Source of the DNA: Bradyrhizobium sp. CSA112
GTDB taxonomy: Bacteria; Pseudomonadota; Alphaproteobacteria; Rhizobiales; Xanthobacteraceae
DNA length: 64,000 nt
NCBI RefSeq assembly: GCF_029051645.1
Contig: NZ_JAACFS010000005.1
Coordinates: 62,001-126,000 of the forward strand
Direction: 5' to 3'
This document shows positions 49,899 through 59,037 of this stretch, piece by piece. The notes under the pieces were generated by a model. The model searched no databases. It had not been told where the DNA came from and saw nothing but the letters and a program-made list of their open reading frames with translations. Within the stretch, counting starts at the first letter, position 1, and every line of letters starts with the position of its first letter. The position numbers and the translations under genes are program-made.

Positions 49899-51332
49899 AT
49901 GGCCGAGAATATCGACGTTGCCCAAGCCGAGGCGCGACCCGAGGGAGGCTCCGTGCTCGACCATCTGCCGATGCGGGATGAAGAAGGGCAACTCCGTCAC
50001 GAGTTTGTCGAAGAGATCACGCGCGCCATCCATGCCGCCGACCGGCCGCTGTTGTGCGAGGTGGTTGCGGAACTGCATGAGGCCGATCTCGGCGATTTGA
50101 TCGTGGCCCTCGAGCCTGAGGATCGCGTCACCCTCGTCGAGATCACAGGGACCGATTTCGATTTCTCGGCGCTGAACGAGGTCGATGACGCCGTCCGCGA
50201 GGAAATCCTAGAGGAACTTGAACCGGAGACTGTCGCGGAAGGCGTTCGCGAACTGGAATCGGACGATGCCGTCCAGTTGCTCCAGGGCCTCGATGAGGAG
50301 GATCAGGAAGAGATCCTCGAAAAGCTGCCGCCCTCCGAGCGCGACACGCTGGAGCGCAGCCTGCTTTACCCGGAAAATTCCGCAGGCCGGCGGATGCAGT
50401 CGGAGTTCATCGCGGTGCCGCCGGACTGGACCGTAGGCCAGGCGATCGACTACATGCGCGACACCCCGGACCTGCCGGACCGGTTTTACGAGATCTATGC
50501 GGTCGATTCCGAGAAGCACTGGCAGGGCGCGGTTTCGCTCGACACGCTGTTGCGCGCGCGCCGGCCGGTGCCGCTCGCCGACCTGATCGAGGAAGACCGT
50601 CGCCGTGTCTCCGTGCTGGACGACCAGGAAGAGGTCGCGCGGATGTTCGGTAAGTATAATCTGGTCGCGGCCCCTGTTGTCGACACCACCAACCGGCTGG
50701 TCGGCGTCATTACCATCGACGACGTCGTCGACGTCATCGAGGAAGAAGCCGACGAAGATTTGAAAGCGCTCGGCGGCGTCACCAGCGACGAAGAATTGTC
50801 CGACAGTGTCTGGACCATCGCGCGCGCCCGCTTCAACTGGCTGCTGGTCAATCTGGCGACCGCGTTTCTGGCGTCCTCCGTGCTCGGCCTGTTCGAGGGC
50901 CAGCTCGAGAAGATGGTGGCGCTGGCGGTGCTGGCGCCGATCGTGGCGAGCCAGGGCGGCAACGCCGCGACCCAGACCATGACGGTGGCGGTGCGGGCGC
51001 TCGCCACCCGCGAACTCGGCTCCAACAATGCGCTCCGCGTCGTCATGCGCGAGGCGATGGTCGGCCTCGTCAACGGTCTCGCCTTTGCCGTGATTACCGG
51101 CGTTGCTGCGGTGGCGTGGTTCAAGATCCCGGGGCTCGGCATCGTGATCGGCCTTGCCATTATCTGCAACCTGGTCGCCGGCGCGCTTGGCGGCATCCTG
51201 ATCCCGATGGTGCTGGAACGGGTTCGCGCCGATCCGGCAGTGGCGTCGGGCACGTTCGTCACCACCATCACCGACGTGGTCGGCTTCTTCTCGTTTCTCG
51301 GTATCGCCACGCTGTGGTTTGGGCTGAAATAG
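49899..51332 (+). CDS. mgtE: Magnesium transporter MgtE
   Basis: A 477-residue MgtE: N-terminal superhelical domain (about 45-145: DLIVALEPEDRVTLVEITGT, LLQGLDEEDQEEILEKLPPS), a CBS pair (about 150-275: RMQSEFIAVPPDWTVGQAID, VLDDQEEVARMFGKYNLVAA, GVITIDDVVDVIEEEADED) and a five-helix membrane channel domain (from about 305: FNWLLVNLATAFLASSVLGL, APIVASQGGNAATQTMTVAV, ADPAVASGTFVTTITDVVGF). The MgtE signature GGNAATQ is exact. It moves Mg2+ down its gradient and closes when the cytosolic CBS domains bind Mg2+. Complete. Confidence 0.93.
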   Translation: MAENIDVAQAEARPEGGSVLDHLPMRDEEGQLRHEFVEEITRAIHAADRPLLCEVVAELHEADLGDLIVALEPEDRVTLVEITGTDFDFSALNEVDDAVREEILEELEPETVAEGVRELESDDAVQLLQGLDEEDQEEILEKLPPSERDTLERSLLYPENSAGRRMQSEFIAVPPDWTVGQAIDYMRDTPDLPDRFYEIYAVDSEKHWQGAVSLDTLLRARRPVPLADLIEEDRRRVSVLDDQEEVARMFGKYNLVAAPVVDTTNRLVGVITIDDVVDVIEEEADEDLKALGGVTSDEELSDSVWTIARARFNWLLVNLATAFLASSVLGLFEGQLEKMVALAVLAPIVASQGGNAATQTMTVAVRALATRELGSNNALRVVMREAMVGLVNGLAFAVITGVAAVAWFKIPGLGIVIGLAIICNLVAGALGGILIPMVLERVRADPAVASGTFVTTITDVVGFFSFLGIATLWFGLK

Positions 51333-51346
51333 CGCCGCATTTATCG

Positions 51347-51361
51347 TTAATCGGGCCTTAA
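51347..51361. promoter_or_regulatory. CtrA-type box TTAA-N7-TTAA
   Basis: TTAATCGGGCCTTAA, perfect consensus, 36 bp before the ATG of the HTH gene (51398). It would put this regulator under cell-cycle control if real. Confidence 0.5.
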
Positions 51362-51397
51362 CGCGCTTGGCCGATGATGTTGGCTCACGAGGTCAAC

Positions 51398-51772
51398 ATG
51401 CAGCGCTTGCGGCTGAAAGCGGACGGACGGATCGTCGAACTGCGGGACGGGCAGGAGTTTCCGCTTGCGCCGACGATGCCCGGGCTCGCGCCTGCGATGC
51501 CCAGGCTCGCGCCACCTTCAACTTCGCCGGTCACTCCTGACGCAACGCCGGGCGAAACCGGCGCGCTGCCGGCCGTGCGCGACCTGCGCCGCCGCGCGCA
51601 GCTCACACAACTCGAATTCGCGGCAAGACTTGGCGTCCCCGTCGAAACCATCCGGAACTGGGAGCAGGGCAAGCGTGTCCCCCGAGGGCCGGCGCGGGCG
51701 CTGCTCGCCGTGATCGCGCATTCGCCTGAGACCGTGTTCGCCGCGCTTGCCACGGAAACGTCGCCGGCCTAG
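51398..51772 (+). CDS. XRE-type helix-turn-helix protein
   Basis: A 124-residue DNA-binding protein. After a basic start (MQRLRLKADGRIVELRDGQE) and a proline-rich linker, the XRE domain lies at about residues 65-110: LRRRAQLTQLEFAARLGVPV, ETIRNWEQGKRVPRGPARAL, AVIAHSPETVFAAL. This resembles the HigA/RelB-like antitoxin type (HTH_XRE with NWEQGKRVPRGPAR), but no toxin is adjacent. GAGG before ATG 51398 is modest; ATG 51374 is an alternative. A perfect CtrA box lies in front. Confidence 0.82.
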   Translation: MQRLRLKADGRIVELRDGQEFPLAPTMPGLAPAMPRLAPPSTSPVTPDATPGETGALPAVRDLRRRAQLTQLEFAARLGVPVETIRNWEQGKRVPRGPARALLAVIAHSPETVFAALATETSPA

Positions 51773-51899
51773 TTCCCTGGTTGACGCATTCTTGACGCGA
51801 GGGGAAATTCAACCCTGGATCGATCCCGCGTAAAAATGCTTGTGTTGGCAGCGCTGCGAGGGCGGCCCATAATGGGGCGCGATCTCCGGAAAGCTGCCG

Positions 51900-52718
51900 A
51901 TGGATATTGTCGAGGCCAATGGTGCAAAGATCCCGGCGATCGGGCTGGGCACCTGGGAATTGCGCGGCCGAACCTGCGCGCGGATCGTCGAGCAGGCGCT
52001 GCGGCTAGGCTATCGCCATATCGACACCGCGCAAGTCTACGAGAATGAGCGCGAGGTGGGTGAGGGCATGCGCGCCTCAGCCGTCAGGCGCGACGACATC
52101 TTCCTCACCACCAAGGTCTGGCCCAGCAATTTTGCGCCGAAGGATCTCGAACGGTCGGCCAAAGAAAGCCTCGCGCGGCTGCGCCTGACTGAGATCGATC
52201 TGCTGCTGTTGCACTGGCCGAACCCGCAGGTGCCGCTGGCGGACACGCTGGGCGCGCTGGCACGGGTCAAGCAGCAGGGGCTCGCCCGCCATATCGGCGT
52301 GTCCAATTTCACCGTGGCCCTGATCGAGGAGGCGGTGGCGGCGTGCCCCGAGCCTCTGGCGTGCGACCAGGTCGAATACCATCCCTATCTCGATCAGACC
52401 AAGGTCAGCGAAGCCTGCGCGCGCCACGGCATGGCCGTGGTGGCCTACAGTCCGGTCGCCAAGGGCCGCATCAAGAACGATCGCGCGCTGCTGCGGATCG
52501 GTGACCGCTATCGCAAGACGGCAGCCCAGGTTTGCCTGCGCTGGCTGGTGCAGCAGGGCGTGGCGGCGATTCCGCGCACGTCGAAGCTCGAGCGGCTTTC
52601 GGAGAACATCGAGATCTTCGATTTCGAGCTTTCGGAAGAGGACATGCAGCAGATTTCCGGCATGGGCAGCGCCAGTGGCCGGTTCACGGATTTCGGCTTC
52701 GCGCCGAAATGGGATTGA
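51900..52718 (+). CDS. Aldo/keto reductase
   Basis: A 272-residue NAD(P)H-dependent reductase of the AKR family, TIM barrel, monomer in the cytosol. Catalytic tetrad: Asp and Tyr in YRHIDTAQVYENEREVGEGM, Lys in LTTKVWPSNF, His in LLLLHWPN; the cofactor region is near the end, VAAIPRTSKLERLSENIEIF. It resembles 2,5-diketo-D-gluconate reductases. The start MDIVEANGAK is preceded by GGAAAG. Followed closely by the TonB-like gene. Confidence 0.9.
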   Translation: MDIVEANGAKIPAIGLGTWELRGRTCARIVEQALRLGYRHIDTAQVYENEREVGEGMRASAVRRDDIFLTTKVWPSNFAPKDLERSAKESLARLRLTEIDLLLLHWPNPQVPLADTLGALARVKQQGLARHIGVSNFTVALIEEAVAACPEPLACDQVEYHPYLDQTKVSEACARHGMAVVAYSPVAKGRIKNDRALLRIGDRYRKTAAQVCLRWLVQQGVAAIPRTSKLERLSENIEIFDFELSEEDMQQISGMGSASGRFTDFGFAPKWD

Positions 52719-52774
52719 GGAGTTGCGCCGCCCGACGCTATGCTGTCGGGCAGGGAATATCGAAAATCGTTCAG

Positions 52775-53593
52775 ATGCCGATGGAGCTGCGACGGATCAT
52801 ACCTTCAGAGATCACGGCGTCGGCAATCGCGCATGTGTCGTTGCTGACGCTGGTGCTGCTGTTTTCCGACGTCCATCCGTTCGGCACGGTGACTGCCGAG
52901 CAGATTCCGGTCGAGATCGTCACGCCTCAGGATATTCCCGAACAGCCAAAGCCAGCCGAACAAGCCGTTGCCGAGACCAAGCCGGAACCTGCCCCCACGC
53001 CGCAGCATGATTTGTCGCTACCGGAAAAGCCTGCTGCCGCCAGCGCAGCCCCGCCGTCCGGGCAACTGCAACCTCAGCGGCAGGCTGCGCTCGCCACGCC
53101 ACCCGCGGCGCAGCCGCCGTCACAACCGGCGGCGCCGGCCGACAAACCGCCCGAACCGGATATCTCGATCAAGTATCAGGTGTTGCTCGGCTTGCCGCCC
53201 GACCTTGCGCCGCCGTCACCGTCTTCCTCGCAAGCCAGCAACAAGGGCGACGACAATTTTGATGGGCCGGCGACCGAGGCCGCCGACATCGCGAGCACCG
53301 TGATCACGAAATTCCGTAGGCATCTCAAGACGTGCTCGAAACTGCCGGCCTCGCTGGCAAGCAACGACGACGTGAAGGTCAAGCTGCGGGTGTTGATGAC
53401 GCCGGACGGCAGGCTGGCCGCGGAGCCGATCCTGATCGAGGCCAGCGCCTCCATGAAGGGACCCTTACTGATGCAGGGCGCCATCCGTGCGCTGTCGGCC
53501 TGTCAGCCCTACGCCATGCTGCCGGTGGATCGCTACGGCGAATGGAAAGTGCTCGATCTCAGCTTTACGCCGCAGGATTTTAACGCTTCCTAG
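52775..53593 (+). CDS. TonB/TolA-like periplasmic energy-transduction protein
   Basis: A 272-residue protein: one N-terminal membrane helix (ITASAIAHVSLLTLVLLFSD), a long Pro/Ala/Lys-rich linker (VEIVTPQDIPEQPKPAEQAV, AALATPPAAQPPSQPAAPAD) and a C-terminal TolA/TonB-like domain (ITKFRRHLKTCSKLPASLAS, VKLRVLMTPDGRLAAEPILI, GAIRALSACQPYAMLP). It probably spans the periplasm. ATG 52775 or 52781. No tonB-exbB genes are adjacent, so its partner is unknown. Intact. Confidence 0.82.
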   Translation: MPMELRRIIPSEITASAIAHVSLLTLVLLFSDVHPFGTVTAEQIPVEIVTPQDIPEQPKPAEQAVAETKPEPAPTPQHDLSLPEKPAAASAAPPSGQLQPQRQAALATPPAAQPPSQPAAPADKPPEPDISIKYQVLLGLPPDLAPPSPSSSQASNKGDDNFDGPATEAADIASTVITKFRRHLKTCSKLPASLASNDDVKVKLRVLMTPDGRLAAEPILIEASASMKGPLLMQGAIRALSACQPYAMLPVDRYGEWKVLDLSFTPQDFNAS

Positions 53594-53791
53594 CGCGTGA
53601 ACGCACCGCCGCTCGATCATCCGATCACCCCGGCGTCAAAAAAGGAGAAGTGAAGGTCGCTCTCCAGGGCCAAATGGAACTACTGCAGGCGAAACGGGAG
53701 CGCCGGCCGGACGTTGAAAGACAATCGACCAGAAACGTCGAACCCTCGGCCGACGGCAAGCTCGGGGCCCATTCACTGACGGGAGACGAGC

Positions 53792-54022
53792 ATGACACTC
53801 ATATGGCTTGGTGTGCTCCTTGTTCTCGGTGGGGTGTTGCAGATGGTGTATCAGCCACTCTGGCATGGCCGGCTAAGCGGTAGAAGGCGGCTTCGCGCCG
53901 GGCAACCCAGCGACACCTTGGAACCTGAAAGACCGGCTGGCGGCTTTGGGTTCAAAGCGAGCTGGCCTGGTCTTGCGCTCGTTGCGCTCGGCGCCGCCTT
54001 CTTGCTGATTGGGGCAGTCTGA
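53792..54022 (+). CDS. Small two-helix membrane protein
   Basis: A 76-residue protein: MTLIWLGVLLVLGGVLQMVY, basic loop (LSGRRRLRAGQP), then PGLALVALGAAFLLIGAV. Two membrane helices joined by a basic cytoplasmic loop. GGGAGACGAGC before ATG 53792 is a fair ribosome binding site. Family unrecognised. Confidence 0.75.
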   Translation: MTLIWLGVLLVLGGVLQMVYQPLWHGRLSGRRRLRAGQPSDTLEPERPAGGFGFKASWPGLALVALGAAFLLIGAV

Positions 54023-54065
54023 ATCTGAAACCAGCTCTCGGCGCAGGTTTCCGCTTGAAGACGCT

Positions 54066-54743
54066 CTAACTCCCCATCGCCCGCCAGGCGTTCGATGCGA
54101 ATTGCCGTCGCCAGGTGACGATGACGACGAGCGCGGTCGTCAGCAGCAAGACCCAGGGGCTGACGAACCAGCCGAGATAGCCGAGCGCGAAGAAGAACGC
54201 ACGCTGGCCGCGATTGAAGTGCCGCCCCGCCGCCTCGAACAGACGCGTCGTGCGCATCACATGGGCCTCCGCTTCCGCGGTGTCGCGCTGTGACGACGGC
54301 GGCATCGCGCCAAGCAGGATCGCGACATAGTTGAACAGGCGGTAGGACCAGGCGAATTTGAAGAAGGCGTAGATGAAGATCAGGATCAGCCCGACGCATT
54401 TGATTTCCCACAGGGCGGGCGAGGGGGTGAGATCGACCGGCAGCTCGCGAAGCACGGCGAGCGCATCGTTGGTGGCGCGCAACAGCGCCAGCCCGCCGCC
54501 GATCGCGATCAGGCTGGTGGAGGCGAAGAAGGCGGTGCCGTTCTGCAGCGAGGCCATGATCTGCATGTCGACCATGCGCGCCTCGCGGTCGAGCATGTTT
54601 CGCACCCAGACCTCGCGATAGCGGTTCATGCGCGCCGATAGGCTGTCGCGGCCATAGGCGGTATGCTCGAGCGTGAAGCCGTAGGCCAGCCACTCCGCGA
54701 CAAAGAACGCGACGGCGGCGATATCGACCCAATAAGCGCCCAT
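54066..54743 (-). CDS. DUF599 membrane protein
   Basis: A 225-residue protein with four hydrophobic segments: VDIAAVAFFVAEWLAYGFTL, NGTAFFASTSLIAIGGGLAL, WEIKCVGLILIFIYAFFKFA, GYLGWFVSPWVLLLTTALVV. The pattern, including RYREVWVRNMLDREARMVDM and FFKFAWSYRLFNYVAILLGA, is DUF599, a membrane family of unknown role. The start MGAYWVD at 54743 is the family start. Divergent from the GST gene. Confidence 0.87.
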   Translation of the reverse strand: MGAYWVDIAAVAFFVAEWLAYGFTLEHTAYGRDSLSARMNRYREVWVRNMLDREARMVDMQIMASLQNGTAFFASTSLIAIGGGLALLRATNDALAVLRELPVDLTPSPALWEIKCVGLILIFIYAFFKFAWSYRLFNYVAILLGAMPPSSQRDTAEAEAHVMRTTRLFEAAGRHFNRGQRAFFFALGYLGWFVSPWVLLLTTALVVIVTWRRQFASNAWRAMGS

Positions 54744-54844
54744 GTGGCGAGATCCCCGATGATGGCTACGGCATTGTGATGTACAGGTTGAATGCGTGCG
54801 GTGCACTATGGCAAGATCACGGTCCCAACAGGATTTCCCCGCAA

Positions 54845-55501
54845 ATGTTGAAACTGGTCATCGGCAACAAGAACTATTCGTCATGGTCGATGCGGCCGTG
54901 GCTGGCGCTGCGCGCCAACGAAATTCCGTTCGAGGAAGTGTTCATCCCGCTCTACACCGACGACAAGGCGGACAAGGACCGGATCCTGAGCTTTTCCCGA
55001 GCAGGCAAGGTGCCGACGCTGATCGATGGCGACGTCACGGTGTGGGACTCGCTTTCGATCATCGAGTATCTCGCCGAGAAATACCCGCAAGTGAGGCTGT
55101 GGCCTGAAGACCGCGCCCGTCGGGCGCATGCGCGGTCGATTTCGGCGGAGATGCATTCGGGCTTCATGCCGCTGCGCAATGAATGCGGCATGAATCTGCA
55201 TCGCCCGGTCGGTGCGATCGATCTGTCGGATGACGCACGCGCCAATGTGGCGCGCATTCAGGAAATCTGGGCGGATTGCCATCGCCGCTACGGCAAGGAA
55301 GGACCGTTTCTGTTCGGCGCGTTCGGCGGCGCGGACGCGATGTTTGCGCCGGTGGTGCATCGCTTCCGCACCTATGCGATCGAAGTGGGGGACGAGGCGC
55401 GGCATTATTTCGATGCGATGATGTCGTTGCCGGCTTTCCAGGAATGGACCCGCGCGGGCCTGGCCGAAACGCTTGTCATCGAACGCTTCGAGACGGTTTG
55501 A
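54845..55501 (+). CDS. Glutathione S-transferase family protein
   Basis: A 218-residue GST: the thioredoxin-like domain (MLKLVIGNKNYSSWSMRPWL, with the Ser/Tyr region; then GKVPTLIDGDVTVWDSLSII for GSH binding) and the helical domain (EYLAEKYPQVRLWPEDRARR, FGGADAMFAPVVHRFRTYAI). The SNKNYSSWSMRPW-like start is typical of a bacterial GST subgroup. Substrate unknown. The ATG at 54845 is natural; the longer frame is not. Cytosolic. Confidence 0.88.
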   Translation: MLKLVIGNKNYSSWSMRPWLALRANEIPFEEVFIPLYTDDKADKDRILSFSRAGKVPTLIDGDVTVWDSLSIIEYLAEKYPQVRLWPEDRARRAHARSISAEMHSGFMPLRNECGMNLHRPVGAIDLSDDARANVARIQEIWADCHRRYGKEGPFLFGAFGGADAMFAPVVHRFRTYAIEVGDEARHYFDAMMSLPAFQEWTRAGLAETLVIERFETV

Positions 55502-55801
55502 CGCCTCGCAGTTGGCCGGGTCGGAGAATTGCCTGATTCCGCGCCAGCGGCGGAAGGAATCAGGCCAATCTTCGGTCACTCTGTCCTAAATCGGGAAACG
55601 GGGGCAGGCCGGTTGGCCATGCGGATTTTCGAGGGGAAGCCGGAGAGCCGGCTTATCGCCCTGAAAAACATGCAGAATTTGCGTATTTGCCATGCCCCGA
55701 TGTTACTGGCTTTTGGAGGGGCGGCTGTGCTAGGTTGCCGCAGGGTTCTCAAGTCGGCCGATAGCTAGCGGGACCGTGAGCGCGGCCGGCGTTCTTGCGT
55801 A
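55502..55801. other. Intergenic stretch
   Basis: No gene seen. GGAG-like elements and the 3' end point to a promoter region of the 55802 gene, without a sure -35/-10 pair. Confidence 0.45.
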
Positions 55802-56005
55802 ATGGAGAGGGCGTTGAAGCATAAGTACTCCGTTGGAGAGACTGTCTATTTTACTGCCAGCAACGTTGCCCGTCCGGCCGCCAGCGGCACCTATGAGGTG
55901 ATCCGGCTGCTGCCGACTGATGGCGACGACTGTCAGTATCGCATCAAAAGCTCGACCGAAGCTTTCGAACGGGTCGCCAAGGAAAGCCAGCTCGCGGTTT
56001 CCTGA
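55802..56005 (+). CDS. Small SH3-like/KOW-like hypothetical protein
   Basis: A 67-residue protein: MERALKHKYSVGETVYFTAS, PAASGTYEVIRLLPTDGDDC, QYRIKSSTEAFERVAKESQL. The strand-rich pattern VGETVYF... YEVIRLLP... YRIKS... RVAKESQL looks like a small beta barrel. Found widely in Rhizobiales. Function unknown. Confidence 0.78.
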   Translation: MERALKHKYSVGETVYFTASNVARPAASGTYEVIRLLPTDGDDCQYRIKSSTEAFERVAKESQLAVS

Positions 56006-56156
56006 AACAGTTGTGTGCAAGCAGCCGGCTGACGGAGTTCCACCTCGACCGCCGTCAAAAGGCCCCGTTCGCAGAACCATTCTGCCGAAAAGCGAATGCG
56101 GTAAAGACGCATTCGTCTTTCGGACGCGATTGATGCTGCGTTAAGGGACACCGCGC

Positions 56157-57128
56157 ATGAACTGGGCCTGGGCTGCTTCGCTGGATCAGATCTGGCGCTC
56201 GCCGAACCTTCCGTTGTACCTGACGTTGGCCACGGCCGGATTTGTCGGGATCATCGTCCTGATCACGCTGTTGCGCGTGGAGAGATCCGCTGCCAACGGC
56301 GTGCTGGCGCTCATCACGCTGCTTGCGATCGGTGTCGCGGGAGCCGTGACCTTCCGCGGCTTCGGTGCGGCAAACACCGTTCAGTCGACCGAGGCGCGCC
56401 CGGTTCAGACGGCCAGCGCCGCGTTGCCGCAGCTTTCCTGCATCGATGACCTTGCCGGTGATGCTGTCCTTTCCGCTTGCGAGAAGACGCTGTTCGGTTC
56501 GGCCGAGTCGGTGGCCGCCGCCGTGTCCTACGCTGCCTCGCAGATCACGCTGCTGACATCACTGGGCGATGTCGCCACCGCGAATAAGGGCGCCGGCTCC
56601 GACACGCTGGCGCTGCGCCGCGCCCTCGAACAGGACCGTTACGGGCTGGTGGCCTATGTGCTGACGACCCGTGACCGCTGCACGCCGACGGCCTGCCGTG
56701 CGTTCCGCTCGCTGACCGACAGTCGCCAGATCGTGGCCAACATGAACGAGCGCGCTTATGAAAGCCTGATCATGCGCTACGCCGCGTCGTGGAACGCGCC
56801 GCCGCAGGCCGCTTCAGGCCTGGTCGCGGCGCTGCCGCCGTCCGTTCCCACGGGCAAGCCCACCAACGCCGAATTCCCGACTTCGGCCTCCACGCCGCCG
56901 GTCAGCATCATGACGCCCGAGCCGCCATCTGGGGCTAAGCCGCCGGCAGCCGCAACGGCGCCCGCCGCACCGCGGCCGGCCGCGGCGACACCGCCGGCAT
57001 CGACGACACCGCCACCAGCACTGGCCGCGGCCAAGAAGCCGCCGCCGGCGCAGAAGCGGCCATCTGGCGCGGCGCCGGTCCAGCTCGCGCCATCGGCTTC
57101 GGCGCCTGCGCCCTCCGACAACGAGTGA
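56157..57128 (+). CDS. Membrane-anchored protein with Pro/Ala-rich tail
   Basis: A 323-residue protein: two N-terminal membrane helices (LYLTLATAGFVGIIVLITLL, NGVLALITLLAIGVAGAVTF), a soluble conserved domain (about 90-215: LPQLSCIDDLAGDAVLSACE, SVAAAVSYAASQITLLTSLG, ALRRALEQDRYGLVAYVLTT with two or more cysteines), and a Pro/Ala-rich C-terminus (SASTPPVSIMTPEPPSGAKP). The cysteines DRCTPTACRAF may pair in the periplasm. Family unrecognised but conserved in Bradyrhizobium. Intact. Confidence 0.82.
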   Translation: MNWAWAASLDQIWRSPNLPLYLTLATAGFVGIIVLITLLRVERSAANGVLALITLLAIGVAGAVTFRGFGAANTVQSTEARPVQTASAALPQLSCIDDLAGDAVLSACEKTLFGSAESVAAAVSYAASQITLLTSLGDVATANKGAGSDTLALRRALEQDRYGLVAYVLTTRDRCTPTACRAFRSLTDSRQIVANMNERAYESLIMRYAASWNAPPQAASGLVAALPPSVPTGKPTNAEFPTSASTPPVSIMTPEPPSGAKPPAAATAPAAPRPAAATPPASTTPPPALAAAKKPPPAQKRPSGAAPVQLAPSASAPAPSDNE

Positions 57129-57168
57129 TCTTTTCAAAGCGCGCGCAGGCCGCTACATCGGCGGGATC

Positions 57169-57609
57169 ATGCCGCTTCATCTCATCAAGCTTGCCGTCGG
57201 CTGCGAGTCGGTCAAAGAGCTCAAAAGCTGGGTTGCCGAACGAATGGCAACCGCCAAGAAAAAGGGCCTGCCGCTCCGGCACGTCCACATCACCCGGATG
57301 ACGCCGAAGCGCGACGGCGAGATCCTCGCCGGCGGTTCGCTCTATTGGGTGATCAAGGGTGAAATCGCCGCGCGCGAAAAGATCATCGCGATCGAGCCGT
57401 TCCGCGACAAGGACGGTATCGGACGGTGCCGTCTGGTGATGCAGCCCAAGGTGTTTGCGGTCTCGCCGCGGCCGATGCGGCCGTTCCAGGGCTGGCGCTA
57501 TCTGGCCGAGGATGCCGCGCCACCGGACCTCACCAAATCCTCCGCCGCCGGCGTGGCTGCGATGCCGGAACCGATGCGGCGCGAATTGCGCGACCTGGGG
57601 CTGCTCTGA
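57169..57609 (+). CDS. DUF1489 protein
   Basis: A 146-residue soluble protein of the DUF1489 family of alphaproteobacteria: MPLHLIKLAVGCESVKELKS, HVHITRMTPKRDGEILAGGS, LYWVIKGEIAAREKIIAIEP, GRCRLVMQPKVFAVSPRPMR, PFQGWRYLAEDAAPPDL. Start MPLHLIKL is the family start. Function unknown; the family is usually single-copy and core. Its presence supports the chromosomal core nature of this half. Confidence 0.9.
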   Translation: MPLHLIKLAVGCESVKELKSWVAERMATAKKKGLPLRHVHITRMTPKRDGEILAGGSLYWVIKGEIAAREKIIAIEPFRDKDGIGRCRLVMQPKVFAVSPRPMRPFQGWRYLAEDAAPPDLTKSSAAGVAAMPEPMRRELRDLGLL

Positions 57610-57627
57610 GCAAGCCGCGGTCGTCGC

Positions 57628-57864
57628 CTAGAGCGGGATGGGTTGGAGTCGAATCGATTCGCCATTAGCGCGAAGCTAACGATCTCGTGTTCCGGACGCA
57701 GTGCAGATACTCTTCGGCGGTACACCGCAGGGCCTAGACACAAAATCGCGAAAACAAGCCCATGCAAAGTAGAATGAGCCCCGGCTCGCAGCACTCACGC
57801 CGCTTGCGTCCGGGGCACGAGATGGTCCGTCGTCACGGCCCAGCTCAATCTCATCCTGCTCTAG
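57628..57864. repeat. Inverted-repeat-bounded intergenic element (CTAGAGCGGGATG)
   Basis: The left end CTAGAGCGGGATGGGTTGGAG and the right end (reverse complement CTAGAGCAGGATGAGATTGAG) share 17 of 21 bases. The 237 bp between DUF1489 and panC have no gene. It may be a palindromic repeat of the type common in Bradyrhizobiaceae intergenic regions. No target duplication was seen. Confidence 0.6.
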
Positions 57865-58712
57865 ACCCCGATGTTGTCGATCAGGCGCGTCGTGCCGAGC
57901 TTTGCGGCGACGAGGATCCGCACCGGTCCGTCCTTCATCGACGCGATCGGCGCCAGCGTCCCGGCGTGACGGGCCTCGAAATAATCCAGCACAAAGCCGG
58001 CGGCGGTGACCTGCTCGCGGCCGGCTTCCATCGCGGCCTCGAAATCGCCGCCGGCCTTCAGCCGCTTGGCGCTTTCCTTCATGGCGCGATAGAGCGTCGG
58101 CGCGATCTGCCGTTCCTCGGGCGAGAGGTAGACGTTGCGCGAGGACATCGCCAGCCCGTCGCGTTCCCGCACGGTGCGCGAGCCGATCACCTTGACGCCG
58201 AGGTCGAGATCGGCGGCCATCTGCGTCACCACCCGCAACTGCTGAAAATCCTTCTCGCCGAAGATCGCGACGTCCGGCCGGACTTGCGTGAACAGCTTGC
58301 CGACCACGGTGGCGACGCCGCCGAAGAAGTGCGGCCGGAAACGATCCTCGAGGCCGGCGGTGGCCGGACCTTCGGGCACGATGCGGGTGGCGAAGCCGTC
58401 GGGGTACATCGCCTTGACATCCGGATTCCAGATCAGGTCGACCTTCTCGGCGGTGAGGCGGGCAAGGTCGGCCTTCCAGGTGCGCGGGTACGAACCGAAA
58501 TCCTCCGTCGGCGCGAACTGCGTCGGGTTAACGAAGATCGAGACGATGACTTTCTGGGCGCGGCGCCTGGCGAGCTGCACCAGCGACACATGCCCGTCAT
58601 GAAGCGCTCCCATGGTCGGCACCAGCGCGACGGTGGCCTTTCGGGCGCGCAAGGCCTCGACGGCGCGGCGCAATGCGGGAACGGTACGGACGACCATGGG
58701 ACTTCGCGACAT
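57861..58712 (-). CDS. panC: Pantothenate synthetase
   Basis: A 283-residue PanC joins pantoate and beta-alanine with ATP, in coenzyme A synthesis. Motifs: [20 protein letters not shown] (HIGH-like), [77 protein letters not shown] (KMSK-like region). Start ATG 58712 ([10 protein letters not shown]) is preferred over the longer frame, which extends without family sequence. Its end touches the inverted-repeat element. Divergent from mipZ, as in other Rhizobiales. Intact. Confidence 0.93.
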   Translation of the reverse strand: MSRSPMVVRTVPALRRAVEALRARKATVALVPTMGALHDGHVSLVQLARRRAQKVIVSIFVNPTQFAPTEDFGSYPRTWKADLARLTAEKVDLIWNPDVKAMYPDGFATRIVPEGPATAGLEDRFRPHFFGGVATVVGKLFTQVRPDVAIFGEKDFQQLRVVTQMAADLDLGVKVIGSRTVRERDGLAMSSRNVYLSPEERQIAPTLYRAMKESAKRLKAGGDFEAAMEAGREQVTAAGFVLDYFEARHAGTLAPIASMKDGPVRILVAAKLGTTRLIDNIGV

Positions 58713-59037
58713 CTGGCCTCGATCTCTTGCAGCTTCTGACAGGGTGAGGGGAGCGGCGCTCCCACACTTCTCGGCGGGCGCGCCGACCTTATAAGGCCAT
58801 AGCATTGCCGCCAAGGTTGCCCGGAAGTGGCGAGCCTGGCGGCAGCTCAATACGAGGGCAGGCGCACGCCGCCGTCTGGTTGACTCGCACGCAGGCCGAT
58901 CGTTGCAGCGAAGCGACATCCTTCGCCTTCCGGATTCATGATTAAAGACACACTGCGAGCGAACTGAATGCGTCGTCGCGCATTTCACTTGACGCGAAGC
59001 GGCGTGTGCTTTGAAGATATCGAGTGGGGGTTGAATC
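58713..59037. other. Intergenic region between panC and mipZ
   Basis: Divergent promoter region of 325 bp. No gene. I see no perfect CtrA box here and no other strong motif. Confidence 0.5.

Noticed and set aside
57762..58739. A 325-residue plus-strand frame
   Set aside because: Antisense shadow of panC.
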